Shown: one piece after another, positions 1 through 10,870 of the stretch
How the letters are laid out: each line of letters opens with the position of its first letter
How positions within the stretch are numbered: position 1 is the stretch's first letter
Origin: Lepisosteus oculatus
Lineage: Eukaryota; Chordata; Actinopteri; Semionotiformes; Lepisosteidae
Length of the DNA stretch: 64,000 nt
Direction: 5' to 3'
Assembly (NCBI RefSeq): GCF_040954835.1
Contig: NC_090699.1
Location: 19,539,817-19,603,816, forward strand
Made by a program: the position numbers and the translations under genes
The notes under the pieces: generated by a model
Told to the model about the DNA's origin: nothing
The model's database searches: none
Seen by the model: only the letters and a program-made list of their open reading frames with translations

Positions 1-111
1 GGGGGTCAAACACGTTAGTCTCCATTGGGATGAGCAGGATTATATAATCATGAACGTTATTAAAGGTCATTTGAGGGTTATTGCTGCTCTGGAAGCAGAA
101 CAGTTGCCTGA

Positions 112-456
112 GGTAAACGTAAAACTGAGGTCCTGAGTCTCTGTGGTCATTAAAAATCCCAGGGCGTTTCTCAAAAAGAGGAGGGGTGTAACCCCGGCAT
201 CCTGGCCAAAATTCCCCATTGGCCCTTACCAATCATGGCCTCCTAATGTTCCCCATCTATGAATTGGCTTCATCACTCTGTTCTCCTCCCCACTGATAGG
301 TGATAAGAGTTCTGGCGCACTACGGCTGCCGTTGCATCATCCAGGTGGGGCTGCACATTGGTGGTGGTGGAGAAGGGGAGTCCCCATTACCTGTAAAGCG
401 CTTTGAGTGGAGTGTCCAGAAAAGCGCTATATAAGTGTTAGCAAATATTATTAAAC
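112..456 (+). repeat. 5S-derived SINE (SINE3-like), 5'-truncated copy
   Basis: This copy shares the body and 3' tail of the fuller element at 5211-5733, read on the opposite strand. Shared blocks are the 'ggtcattaaaaatcccagg' segment, the 'accaatcatggcctcctaa' segment, and a tail around 'ctgtaaagcgctttgagtgg' followed by 'agcgctatataagtg' and an ATT-rich end. The 5S rRNA-like head is absent, so this copy lacks its internal promoter. The family assignment rests on the fuller copy and on my memory of SINE3-type elements in fish. Confidence 0.8.
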
Positions 457-1440
457 ATATGACAGCAGGAGCAGTAGTGTGCCTTGCAGGAATACCACAA
501 ATCCAGGTATCTGAGTTAATGTATTATAGTCCAACAGATTATCTGCTGAATACCCGTTTTCATGAACTCAACATGTTGAGAGAGAGACAATTTTCCTTCT
601 CTGCTAACTGGAGAAGGAAATGCTTTTGTATTATTTTTTTTTTAGAATTTTTTCAAAAGAGTTGGTGACAAAGCGGTCTCAGTTTTGAAGCCCAATTATC
701 ATATTTTTATTGTACAAAGGGTAAAATCACAGTTTAAATCGAGGGCAAATTTTGAAAATTGAACTGTCACATCAATCTGGTTTTCGAGTGTCCTAATTTT
801 ACTGAACACGTTTTTTGTAAATATACTTTATTCTTTGCTGCCCTCTAGTGCTTTTAAGAATTACGTAGCCACACAAGAATCTGCTGCTAGCGTGAGCGAA
901 TAAAATACGAATTCGAAACTCGATACCAAGAGTTAATGTAATAATGTATAAGGGTCCAGAATAACCATAAATGGAGCCGTAATACCGCATATAAAAAGGG
1001 CAAAGGTGGAGCTATTTTCCTCTGTAAATCAGAACTTTCTTATCGTTCTAATCGGCATTTATGTTTTACAGGTCGAGAGATCGATCTAGAAATTTGGAAA
1101 TCTAGAAGCACGTTGGCCAAAAACATCCAAGTACAGACTTCCAGTGCTAAATAATTTTAAACAGGATTTCGTGTTAATTAGTCCACCATCCCTGCAGAGT
1201 AAACACACATCTTGTTAGCGTAAGATAAGTACATTCTTAACATTCTTAAAAAGTGACATTACACTTAATTTGTTATACAGGCTGAAGAACCTCATACATG
1301 TTATGCACATGTCATTAGACATTTCTGCAATTTCACATTTCTTGCAAAAAGTATATGATCACTTGTAAGATACGTAGAAATGAGAAGAGATTCGTGAATA
1401 CCATACACCGCGAGCGCGCAAACATCGTCACCGGCGCTTG
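457..1440. other. Upstream region of sar1a, no gene seen
   Basis: This is AT-rich DNA without a convincing exon. Only a CTCF-like motif near 837 stands out. Base composition becomes richer in CpG from about 1400, where the sar1a promoter begins. Confidence 0.6.
837..850 (-). promoter_or_regulatory. CTCF-like motif
   Basis: On the minus strand the stretch reads CACTAGAGGGCAGC. It agrees with the CTCF core consensus CCACNAGRKGGCRS except that the base in the first position is G. It is single and lies about 600 bases upstream of the sar1a promoter. Chance matches of this quality occur in tens of kilobases, so it is only a candidate. Confidence 0.3.
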
Positions 1441-1593
1441 GCGGAAGTGATGTCATGGTAAGAGGTACCGGAAACTCAATGCGTTTACGCGGTTCCGGTG
1501 TTCAGTCGGTGGTAGAAGAGAGTTCGGCGAAAGGAGAAAGCGGTACGGTTCGGTTTTGAACAGACAGCGTTAAAGAGAAACGGGCACGCTGAG
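1400..1593 (+). promoter_or_regulatory. sar1a: sar1a promoter and probable non-coding exon 1
   Basis: A CpG-rich patch contains an ETS site (CGGAAGTGA, 1442-1450) overlapping a CRE-like octamer (TGATGTCA, 1448-1455, one mismatch to TGACGTCA). Further ETS cores are ACCGGAAAC (1467-1475) and an inverted TTCCGGT (1493-1499). There is no TATA box, as usual for a housekeeping gene. A strong donor (GAG followed by gtaagg) ends at 1593, and the next acceptor is at 2321-2322, so a non-coding first exon of about 90-100 bases ending at 1593 is inferred. The transcription start is not determined. Confidence 0.65.
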
Positions 1594-2322
1594 GTAAGGA
1601 GGTGACTTTAACGAATTTACAAAAGTTTCTATTCGAAGAAGCTTGTTCGAATGTGTTTGGGTGCTAGGCCCGAACCCAAGTGCTGAAGCTGGGGAAAAGT
1701 GATTCGGTTCCGATTTCAACTCTCGGCCCGGGCCGTATATCGGTGATGGAGTAGCGAAATGACGCAAAGGAGAAGAGACCTCCTGCTGTCACGTATTTGA
1801 CAAGAATGGAACCAAAGTCCCCCGACCCCCACCTTGGTTGAAGGGAAACGAACTGTCTTTGGTGGTGATCAAATCTAAACTTACGTGGCTTAAATACCTG
1901 TAACTGTAAACCGGAGGGTCGAGTGCTGGGAATCGCGCTCGGCCATTCCCGTGTCGCTGGCTCCGCATATTTACACTTCAGTGACAAGCATAGCTGCCTC
2001 TGCACGTCATTTATGGAATTGCATGTCGAGAAGGGCATTTAAGTAGCCTCTGACGCCTTATGTTCCAGACGAAACCACACTGGACAGCAGCGGAGTATTA
2101 AACGGTTGTAGTCGACTGGCTGCCGGTGTTGTCCTCGCCGATGAAGCGGTCCCTCTGAACAACTTGAAACTTTGTGCCGCTAAGAGACGATTAAGTTAGG
2201 ATAGTGTTTGGTATTTCAGACGTACAGGACGTTCATCTGTGGGGGAAAAACGCAACATGATCTGTCGTGTAACTGCGAAACAGGTTGCTGTCTTTTCACT
2301 TAAAACTTCTGTTTTATTTCAG
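1594..2322 (+). other. sar1a: sar1a intron 1 (5'UTR intron)
   Basis: The intron runs from gtaagg to a pyrimidine-rich acceptor ending TTTATTTCAG. It is moderately GC-rich for its first 500 bases, continuing the CpG-rich promoter area. Open frames in it do not resemble any family I know. Confidence 0.65.
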
Positions 2323-2395
2323 GTGACAACAACAGAAATGTCATTTATATTTGATTGGATCTATAAAGGTTTTAGCAGCGTGCTACAGTTTCTAG
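2323..2395 (+). CDS. sar1a: sar1a exon 2, start codon
   Basis: The exon follows an AG at 2321-2322. It carries 15 bases of 5'UTR and then ATG at 2338, with coding 2338-2395. It encodes residues 1-19 and the first base of Gly20. The donor is gtaatg. Confidence 0.93.
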
Positions 2396-5300
2396 GTAAT
2401 GTATCACACTTGTTGTTTCCTCCTGTCTATGAGCAAAGTAAACATTATCTTTATTATTGGCCTGAAAAAGCTTTCATTTCTTGATTCCTCAGCTGTATTT
2501 GTCCTTCCTAGTTTTTAGGCACTTGTGTATATAAATGCAGTAAAACATTATGGGTTGTAAATGGTTGATTGGAGTGAATAGTGTAGGTGTATATGTAGAA
2601 TACTTTTCAAAACTCCTATATTGCTTCTATCCTAGTTTTATTTAGAAGATATTAGTTTTTCTTTTCAACCAGATGTTTTTTTTTTAATGTCTTTTCAGGT
2701 TTGTACAAGAAATCTGGGAAGCTAGTTTTCCTCGGCTTAGATAATGCTGGCAAAACAACATTATTACATATGCTTAAAGATGATAGGCTTGGGCAGCATG
2801 TTCCAACATTACATCCAAGTAAGTACTTTCCCTCTTTGTGTTTTTTTCTTTTAGTAGTATTGGCAGTTTTTAGAATGGATGTTTAATTTAAAAGCTAACT
2901 GAATTCATAGTAGAAATGATATTTGGTCCGTGAAACCTAATTTATGCTTTTGTAAATATGATATGAAGACTAAATGTTTTGTTCTTCCAAGCATTGCTGT
3001 AGTATAGTGTAAACAAAAATCATTTCCATCAGTCTTATTGCTGTAATGTAATGAAATTTTCCACTCTTTTTATGATAGCCTCGGAAGAGTTAACAATTGC
3101 TGGAATGACGTTCACAACATTTGATCTTGGTGGACATGCACAAGGTAAGAAATTCATTTCTGATGCAATTACATTTGTTTACTTCCCCTTTTAAGTAAAA
3201 AAACAGGTGCCATAAAATGAATCAATTAGCAATGACTCTGATGCACCTGTAGTGCTAGGAGCACAACCTTGAAGCAGTGAAAAATGTGCTTTCAGGATGG
3301 TGTTGTTCCAAAATGTGCGTAGCAACACATAAGGTGAGCGAAGGTAGAAAATATTGGTGTCTATTACAATGTCATTAGCTGAAGGAGTGTTAATGTTACC
3401 AGCTGATACTGGCAGCTGCTTTCTGTAGTTTAGAGATTTCTTTTTTTTATTGGAATGATTGTATGCTGATTGTCCTGGTACTTTTATGATATATAATGTA
3501 AAAATCAGTATATAATATTCCATAAGAAAAGCTCACTCATATTAGTGTGATTTACCTCTGCATTATACCACTTTTGCAACAGTTGTTTGTCATTTCTTCT
3601 ACACAGCGAGAAGAGTCTGGAAGAATTACCTCCCAGCTATAAATGGAATTGTCTTTCTAGTGGACTGTGCAGATCACCCTCGCCTTCAAGAATCAAAAGT
3701 AGAGCTTGACGTAAGGTCATAAGTTGTTTGCATAATTGTGATAGTACTGGAATCTTGAGAAGATAATTTTGAAGTGCTTTAATTTGGGGGGGGGGATCAG
3801 ATGTTGAAAATTTTCACAATTATTGTATTTTTAAGCCATACAAAACATGAACATTACTGTCCTTTACTGTAAAACCAGCAGTATTTCTATTGATACGAAA
3901 ACACTACACAAGGCATGTAAATCGTAATTATGTTTTCTAAGCAAGAAAATTACATTCTCTGCTTTACAAAGTAGTGTACTTCGCACACTGGAAGATATGA
4001 CTGAATGTTCGTCTTTGGGAAGATAAGCAGCATGACCTGCCAGCAGAAGTTTTGCATATAAACACTAGATACTAATTAACTAGGGCATGTAATTATCAGC
4101 CTGAAGTCGTAATGATTTGTGTAACATATTTTTGGTATTGAGTGTGATATTTTGAGCTGTCCTTTCCAACAATGAAAAAGAACATAGTTATAGAACCCAT
4201 AATGGGAGAGAACATTTTCAAGAAAACCAATAGGATGTTTAAAATATACAAACGTCAGATTAAACTTGTGTGTTTTATCCGTGCTATGTTATAGAGTGCT
4301 TTGGTACAGTGGTTAAATAAAGTATTTGTGTGTTATTTTAAAATGGTTGTAAAAGCTTCTTATTGAGATTTTAGCCCTGTAAAGCAAGTAACAGCACATT
4401 TAAAAGAAAGTTAACTTTTGTACAGCAGAATGGAGTTTATAGTTGTGTAGGACATAATGTGTACAAGGTTGTACTGCTCATTATTCGTTTTCATTAACAG
4501 GCACTATTGACAGATGAGACAATCTCCAATGTGCCAGTCCTTATTTTGGGCAACAAGATAGACCGTCCAGAAGCCATCAGTGAAGAGAGACTGCGAGAAA
4601 TCTTTGGTCTTTATGGACAGACAACGGGAAAGGCAAGATTAATTGTTTTATTTACTTTCAGGAGTACACTTTTGTGCAAAGAAAACAATTTTTGCATGTA
4701 AATATATAGTCTTGTAAAAATATTCACCCCTTTCATTAATGTCTTATTTTGTTGAATTACAAACATTATGTTCTCATTTTTTGAAAGGGATTTTGAATTC
4801 AATACTCTTTTAACCAAATTGAACACTCACTTGGCAGCAGTTAAAGCTATGAGTATTTTTAAATAAGTGTCAGTATCACACGCTAGGGTGGTTCAATTTT
4901 TGGCCAGTTGTTCTATGCGAATCTGTTGTGTCAGGTTGGTTTGTATTCTTGATGGAAAGTAAACTTGAAGCTTTGCAACTGATGGAATCTGATACCATTG
5001 TACTGGATTCAGATCAGGACTAGCCCATTTAAGGACATTTGCTTTCTTCTTGTTATGCAAAGCTCAGGCCATGTTTTGTGTCATTGTCCCCCAAGAGAGT
5101 TCAAATTTCATCCCAGTTTTCAGTCTTTAGTAGACTGAAAAGGGTTTTCCTCTATGATTTGCCTGTACTGAGTTCCAACTGTTTTCCCTCAATCTTGACA
5201 AGAGTTACAGTTAATAATTGCTTACACTTTTCTGGACACTCCACTCAAAGCACTTTACAGGTAATTGGGATCCCCTCCACCACCAGTGTGAAGCATCCAC

Positions 5301-6728
5301 CTGGATGATGCGACTGCAGCCATAGTGCACCAGTACGCTCACCACACATCAGCTATCACTGGGGAGGAGAGCAGAGTAATGAAGCCAATTCATAGATGGG
5401 GATTATCAGGAGGCCATGATTGGTAAAGGCCAATGGGATATTTGGCCAGGACACTGGGGTAACACCCCTACTCTTTTCGAGAAACACCCTGGGATTTTTA
5501 ATGACCACACAGAGTCAGGACCCCAGTTTTACGTCTCATCCGAAGGACTGAGCTTGTTTACAGTATAGTGTCCCTGTCACTATACTGGGGCATTAGGACC
5601 CACACAGACCACAGGGTGAGCACCCCCTGCTGGCCCCACTAACACCTCTTCCACCAGCAACCTTAGCTTTTCCCAGGAGGTCTCCCATCCAGGTACTGAC
5701 CAGGCTCACACCTGCTGAGCTTCAGTGTGCTGCCAGTTCTTCATAGTTGTTCAGCATTTCATAGTTTCTGCTGATGAGAAACAGCCCCATACCACCATGC
5801 TTGACAGTAGTGATTGAGTAATACATTGTGTTAGGTTTTTACCATGTAACACTTTGCATTTAGACTAAAATGTAACAATTTTGTTCCATAAGATCACAAC
5901 ACTATTTGCTACATGTTTGCGGTATTACATAGATGATCTAATACAAATTCCATATGGGGTTTGAAATAGGTTTGGCAATCTGGCATGGAGTGACCCTGAT
6001 AGCCCATCTCAGCCAGTAAATTAATCTAAGAGCTCTGTCAATCTTTCAGAGTTGTTGTTGGCCTCACAGTGGCATCTATAACCAGTTTCCTCCTTGCCCT
6101 GTTGTTGTCCCTGCAAATGTAACATAGGCTAGACAGTGTCTGAGTAGTAAGATACATCTTCCACTTCTTCATGATAGACTTCACCATGCCTTAAGAGCTT
6201 TTCTGTTACTATCCCTTTTTCAAAAGTTCTTTTGAAAGCTACTTCGCCTTCACATCTTTTCTTGCAGTTCACTACCTGACTGAGGGGAGACGTAAAGTGT
6301 ACTATATTGATTCATGTGAACTATTATTATTGCACACAGATTCATTCATCTATTTGTGTGACTTGTCAAAATACTTCTGTGCATCAGAACTAGTTTAGGT
6401 TTACCATAGCAAGGGAGGTGAATACTTAAGCAATAGACATATTTTAGTTTTTCATCTTTCTTTGCAGTTTTCACCTGTAAAAATGTTCAGTTTGAGCATT
6501 CCAATTTTGCTTACAATATCCACAGCAATATTCTGGTTAATGCTTGAGCAGTTTGTTACATGTGGGCCGCTTTTTGGCGTAATGTGTTGCCACTTGTCTT
6601 TGTGTATTTAGGGCAGTGTGCCATTGAAGGAGCTGAATGCAAGGCCAATGGAGGTATTCATGTGCAGTGTGCTGAAGAAACAGGGGTATGGAGAAGGTTT
6701 CCGCTGGCTTTCACAGTACATTGACTGA
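2338..6728 (+). CDS. sar1a: Small COPII GTPase SAR1A (six coding exons, 198 aa)
   Basis: Coding exons 2338-2395, 2699-2818, 3079-3144, 3607-3710, 4501-4632 and 6612-6728 join in frame to 198 residues, the usual SAR1 length. SAR1 is the ARF-family GTPase that, when GTP-loaded by the ER exchange factor SEC12, inserts its N-terminal helix into the ER membrane and recruits SEC23/24 and SEC13/31 for COPII budding. Visible features are the hydrophobic STAR-type start [10 protein letters not shown]-loop GLDNAGKT (residues 32-39), DLGGH with the catalytic His at 79, the NKID guanine-specificity motif (134-137), and the C-terminus WLSQYID. There is no N-terminal myristoylation Gly, as expected for SAR1. 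Residue 80 is Ala where human has Glu, a position variable in the family. The paralogue SAR1B is very similar; the adjacent tysnd1, also next to SAR1A in human, favours sar1a. Confidence 0.97.
2699..2818 (+). CDS. sar1a: sar1a exon 3, P-loop
   Basis: It encodes residues 20-59 and the first base of Thr60, including the P-loop GLDNAGKT. The acceptor is TTTTCAG and the donor gtaagt. Confidence 0.96.
3079..3144 (+). CDS. sar1a: sar1a exon 4, switch II
   Basis: It encodes residues 60-81 and part of Ala82, including the DLGGH motif. Splice sites are ATGATAG and gtaaga. Confidence 0.95.
3607..3710 (+). CDS. sar1a: sar1a exon 5
   Basis: It encodes residues 82-116 ([20 protein letters not shown] and onward). 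It is bounded by CTACACAG and gtaagg and ends in phase 0. Confidence 0.95.
4501..4632 (+). CDS. sar1a: sar1a exon 6, NKID exon with GC donor
   Basis: It encodes residues 117-160, including NKID. The reading frame requires the exon to end at AAG (4630-4632), followed directly by gcaaga. The donor is therefore GC rather than GT, in the AAG|GCAAG context typical of functional GC-AG introns. Confidence 0.94.
4706..6480. mobile_element. Tc1/mariner relic in sar1a intron 6, split by a SINE
   Basis: The left edge reads 'cttgtaaaaatattcaccc' and the right part 'gggaggtgaatacttaagca', matching the two ends of Tc1-like elements whose termini read 'ccttgcaaaagtattcacccc'. Between them are decayed pieces of a transposase gene on the minus strand. 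One segment, 'ctgctgatgagaaacagcccc', is the complement of the region encoding the family's GGSIMLWG-type block. The element is broken by deletions and by the SINE at 5211-5733, and no intact transposase frame remains. The outer boundaries are approximate. Confidence 0.7.
5211..5733 (-). repeat. Near-complete 5S rRNA-derived SINE (SINE3-like)
   Basis: Read on the minus strand, the head matches the internal promoter of 5S rRNA. A box A-like GCTCAGCAGG lies at 5711-5720, an intermediate element GTCAGTACCT at 5691-5700, and a box C-like GGATGGGAGACCTCCTGGGA at 5671-5690. A long body follows, then the tail 'ctgtaaagtgctttgagtgg'. It has inserted into the Tc1 relic, so it is the younger of the two. 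This is the most complete copy in the window and ties the truncated copies to a 5S origin. Confidence 0.85.
6612..6728 (+). CDS. sar1a: sar1a exon 7, C-terminus and stop
   Basis: It follows TGTATTTAG and encodes residues 161-198 ([16 protein letters not shown] and onward to SQYID), then TGA at 6726-6728. Confidence 0.96.
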   Translation, partial: GSVPLKELNARPMEVFMCSVLKKQGYGEGFRWLSQYID

Positions 6729-7005
6729 TCTCTTCGGGATTGAGCTGTGCGGACTGAGGTGACTCCTAACTTCGTGACAGTTTTTGTACCTGGACGTGGA
6801 AAAGACAAAGGACTTACACCTTATACTGGAGAGTTGTCAGCAACCAATGTATTTCCTCACCTTAATTACAGTATGTAAATGTCCAAATGGCCAAATATTT
6901 AGCCCTGTACTGCACAATTTGCTCTGATTTAGAAGGTGTGTTACCCTTAAGTACAGGGTGATGCTTAGAAATGACACAGAAGTTTTCTAAATTGGGAATG
7001 GATTA

Positions 7006-7011
7006 AATAAA
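7006..7011 (+). terminator. sar1a: Proximal poly(A) signal candidate, sar1a
   Basis: This AATAAA lies 277 bases after the sar1a stop. A second AATAAA follows at 7142-7147. It would give a short 3'UTR. Confidence 0.45.
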
Positions 7012-8998
7012 ACCCCCTGCCTGTTTTATATGGCTCTTTCATTTTAAAAGGTATAGTCATTGCAAACAAAAGGTCTTCTAATGATATGTAATCCATTTAC
7101 TTTTGTGCAATTAATTGTGAATTTATGTAAATATCTCCTTAAATAAACCCAGTTTTCTAGAGTTTAATTTCCAATTATAAAGACTGGGTACATGAAGGGA
7201 AAGTGTGTCGGTAAGGAGAGAAGCAATATTCAGATGCACTGCTATGATGATACTATGATTTGATTTAAACAAAACTACTAGAAATGTGGCTACTATTGGC
7301 TTTCGGAAAGATTACATATGGTTGTAAGATTTCTATGTAAAACTGATTATCAGTTTTAATTAACTCCGTTCTTCTCCTGAAAATTAAACCCTCACTAATG
7401 GTAACTAAGTGGAATAAGTGAGTAGACAACAAAAGGTCTAATTTAGTTTGAATAAAAAATAAGTAAAACTTTTATAGTACATTTAAAGAATATTTTGGCA
7501 AATGTCTCATATATCTTTACAGTGGTCCCCAGTGTCACAGATATGCCCATATTGTGACTGAAATAAGTAATATTAATCTCTTAAAAAAACAAGATCATAA
7601 CTAATTATTATTATTATAACTGTTTCTGGGGGGAAAGGAATAATTGCACAGAATTGGACAGAATTTGCCAATGCTACTATATCCAGTATAGACTCATCAA
7701 AAATGTGCAGCTCTTTTTAAATTTACAAATGGATGTGTTTTCAGTGCATTCTGATGCACTTCAGTTTTTGCTTAAGTAGAATCGAGATGGAATATTTTTT
7801 GTGCAGTCCAGTAAAATACTCATGAAAAAGTATTTCACATAGAGCAATAAAATGTGGAGAACAGCAATAGCAAATCTGGTGGAAAAATGTCAAGGGTGAT
7901 CCATTCTTTAAAAGTATGTGATGATGGAAACTTTGAACACCCCATCCTTACTACAAAAGGTATAATTACGACCTAGCATGCAAGTATAATGCTTTACAAC
8001 AATACTAGGCAACAGAAGCGCTGGATCGGTTCCACTGTTTCTAGTTAAGGCAGAACGGATTTGTTCAAATGCTCTAAATTTACACTTCACGTTACCTCTT
8101 ACGGTTTGAAGTGTTTGGTTTTTTTGGGGGAAATGGGGTATTGACTAACTAGAGCGGTATGGCCATCACTGGTTTGCTTTCTGTTTTATTTACACTACGT
8201 TTACAAGCTTTCATGTTTTATTTAACTTTGCATTTAAGATTGGAATGCCTTTATTTAAAGCTTTTGCTGCATACACAAGGTAACACTGAGACAATTTTAC
8301 TTTGTATTGTAAAGAGCGGGGGGGGGCAAGGGGATTCCTTTATGTACTGTACATGTTAATGCAGATAATGACGTTTGTCCGTGTTGTCTACTGTTAGAAT
8401 TCTTTCACTTATTACACAGCACGGGTGGAGTAAGTATTTTTTGAATATCAACTGCTGTACGTACAAGTTACTGTAAGTCGCAGGTTGAATATGAGAGTAC
8501 TTATTTTGTACCGAAACATAACTTGAGGAATTCAACAGCCTTTGTATGTGTACTAAGAATATACATCACGCACCACTTTTATTTGCAGCATATTTGTAAA
8601 TAATGTAAAATAGCTTGGGCTTTTATGCATCTTATTACAATTCATGAACTACTGGAAATGTCACTGAAGGAAATGAAAATGAAAAGGAGTACAGTTTTAT
8701 TGATTGTATACATTTGGATTGATAATCACCAAAAACATTTTAATCAGTCATATTAGCCATCTGTCACATTGTCCGTTTTGACCTTTTTATTGATGAGATT
8801 GTATGGCTCTAAAGTAGCAATTTTAAAATACTGTCACATAATGAGCATGTTCTTTTATGCAATTTGTACATAATACCCATGCTCTAAAGTCCTTCAATAG
8901 CACATGCTTACAGATCAAACTTTTACCTCCCAAATTGTCCCTAATACTTTCTAGCAACATTCTTATTGTTTTCCATTTGGGTCATTTCAATATATAAA

Positions 8999-9004
8999 AA
9001 TAAA
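8999..9004 (+). terminator. sar1a: Distal poly(A) signal candidate, sar1a
   Basis: This AATAAA is followed within 10-25 bases by GT-rich sequence (tgttgtacaaagttgttttgg), which suits a cleavage site. It is the last good signal before the tysnd1 promoter. Confidence 0.4.
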
Positions 9005-10189
9005 TGTTGTACAAAGTTGTTTTGGCCTTTACATGTTTTGCGTATTTTTTGCCATGTTAACACAAATAGAAATGGCAGTTAGCCTTTGCTCATCATTTTG
9101 AGACTTGTTTGCCACACTTAGTTTTTTCATCCCTTGGTTAGCAGGGCATTGTTAGAATTGACAGAGATGCTATAATTTGTTAGAATGTACAGAGCAAATG
9201 TGTTTTGTTTTTTTTGCTTCACGTTCTGAAAATGAAATGAATTGGAGCTTCTTACATCAGACCCCATAAAGCATTGTGAACACAAGATGACACCTTCCTT
9301 GGAAGCTGTGTGTTGTGATTGCTTAGCTATGTTCCGAAACCGCGTCACATTATTCACAGAAAGTGTGGTCCTTCAGTCACAGCACACCACCATCCAAACT
9401 GAAAACAATGCAACAACTCACAGAGATGGCAGTACCTCCATATGTGTTTCATAGAGGGGATATTTTCTCATTCTGGGCAAGCAGAGGCTAATTCCAGGCT
9501 GGTTCTGGTGTGTGAGAGAAAGGTGCACTAATATGAAGCAATATTGAGTAGATACAGATAATATTATTATAGTTGTTTTGTTCATTGTAAGATACCTTGG
9601 ACAGAAACCACAACCTGGAGAACACTCAGGTGTGTTGAATCTTCCTCCAGTGTGGCACTGGTGGTATAGGGAACCCACCCCTGCTGAGCTCTTTGCTCAA
9701 GAGAAATCTTCCCTTAATCAGTAAGACATTTGGTTAGAATCTCTGCAGTCGTGTGTCTGCTCAAGGCTCGAAATGTTAAGCACAATTAACAAATTCCATA
9801 GTTAAAAAGTAAAAATAAACTCCCAACAGGTTAAGGAACTGAAAACCAATTAGAGATGTAATCAAACCTATTATTAGATCTATTAAGAGGCAAAAAATTT
9901 GATTGAGGGCTCAAAATACAAGTGTGTGGGTCCCCACGTTCAGGATTGGCAATTCCGTGGTATAGGCTTGCCCCCAAAAAGAAAGGCAATCTTTTCGCCC
10001 AGTGTACAATGATAATAAGTGCACAGCGCACCTGTTGACCTGCAGCTCGGCTTTTAATATTTAATATTGCAAACAACGATTTTAAAAAACAGAGGTTCTC
10101 GTTGAATAAAAGTTTTGAAAAAGACTCCACACCGCTGAAATTGTTCAGACCTCCTTTTAGCGCTCACCACGCACTCCTCTCGCCTGGCT

Positions 10190-10410
10190 TTTTCTGGCCA
10201 ATCGGATTTGGAACCACAAACAACAACCAATAGAATAATCCTATATCCCATATTTTTTTCGCCACCCAATGAAATTGCACGTTGAAAATCTACGTCACAC
10301 ATTGGAAAGGGGAGCCAATGAAAACCGATTATTTTATTCGTGATCTTTTTTTTCCGGAAGCGAGTGTGTTACTGAATGCTGTTCGAGGCTGGCCAGTGTG
10401 ATTGGTAAAT
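10190..10410 (+). promoter_or_regulatory. tysnd1: tysnd1 promoter with six CCAAT boxes, CRE and ETS
   Basis: CCAAT pentamers occur at 10198, 10227, 10266 and 10315 on the + strand, and inverted (ATTGG) at 10301 and 10401. That is six in about 208 bases, mostly 29-39 bases apart, a pattern suited to NF-Y. A CRE-like TACGTCAC lies at 10291-10298 and an ETS site CCGGAAG at 10354-10360; no TATA box is seen. The start codon is 470 bases further on. A possible acceptor (CATTTTAG, ending 10802) and weak donors near 10406 allow a non-coding first exon, but this is inferred. Confidence 0.6.
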
Positions 10411-10870
10411 GACACGTTTCGGTAACTCAACTGAAACATTGAAAGTTTAAGTTCTAATTTTTTAGGCAGATTGCTGTGTTGTTGATAAAAATGTGACATC
10501 CTTCTGAGTTAGAATACATTTAATAACGATAATGTTCCTAATTGTGTACGATGTTTTAATCTATCAAATGGCTCATGAATTACGAAAAATATAGGTTTCC
10601 ATAAATACACACCTAAAAGCAGCGATACATTGCTTTTATGGATTTCCAAAATACATTTCGTAACATTAGCACGACGGTGTCACACGAAATAAGGTATAAA
10701 GTACTGTAAAATATAGATTTTTAATTTATTATGCAAACTGCTTTGTACGTTGAGTGTTTTATCGCTTTCTGTAATTAAGACTAACGTCGAGTCTCATTTT
10801 AGGTGATTAATATGAGAATGTTGCGTCCGTTCTTCGTGCATAGAGTAATCTGAGAGTCTTTAAAGGGCGT

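Larger units (their letters stand above)
6729..10190 (+). other. sar1a 3'UTR and intergenic spacer
   Basis: AT-rich DNA runs between the sar1a stop and the tysnd1 promoter. It includes several candidate sar1a poly(A) signals (7006, 7142, 7451, 7846, 8999), so a 3'UTR of up to about 2.3 kb is possible. I see no coding exon, structured RNA or recognisable transposon here. Confidence 0.55.

Noticed and set aside
1664-2038. Minus-strand frame of 124 codons in sar1a intron 1.
   Set aside because: It lies in CpG-rich intron DNA where stops are rare, matches no family I know, and has no supporting splice context.
10198-10225. ER-stress element (CCAAT-N9-CCACG) in the tysnd1 promoter.
   Set aside because: The CCAC following the first CCAAT box is at a spacing of 11 rather than 9 and reads CCACA, so it does not meet the definition.
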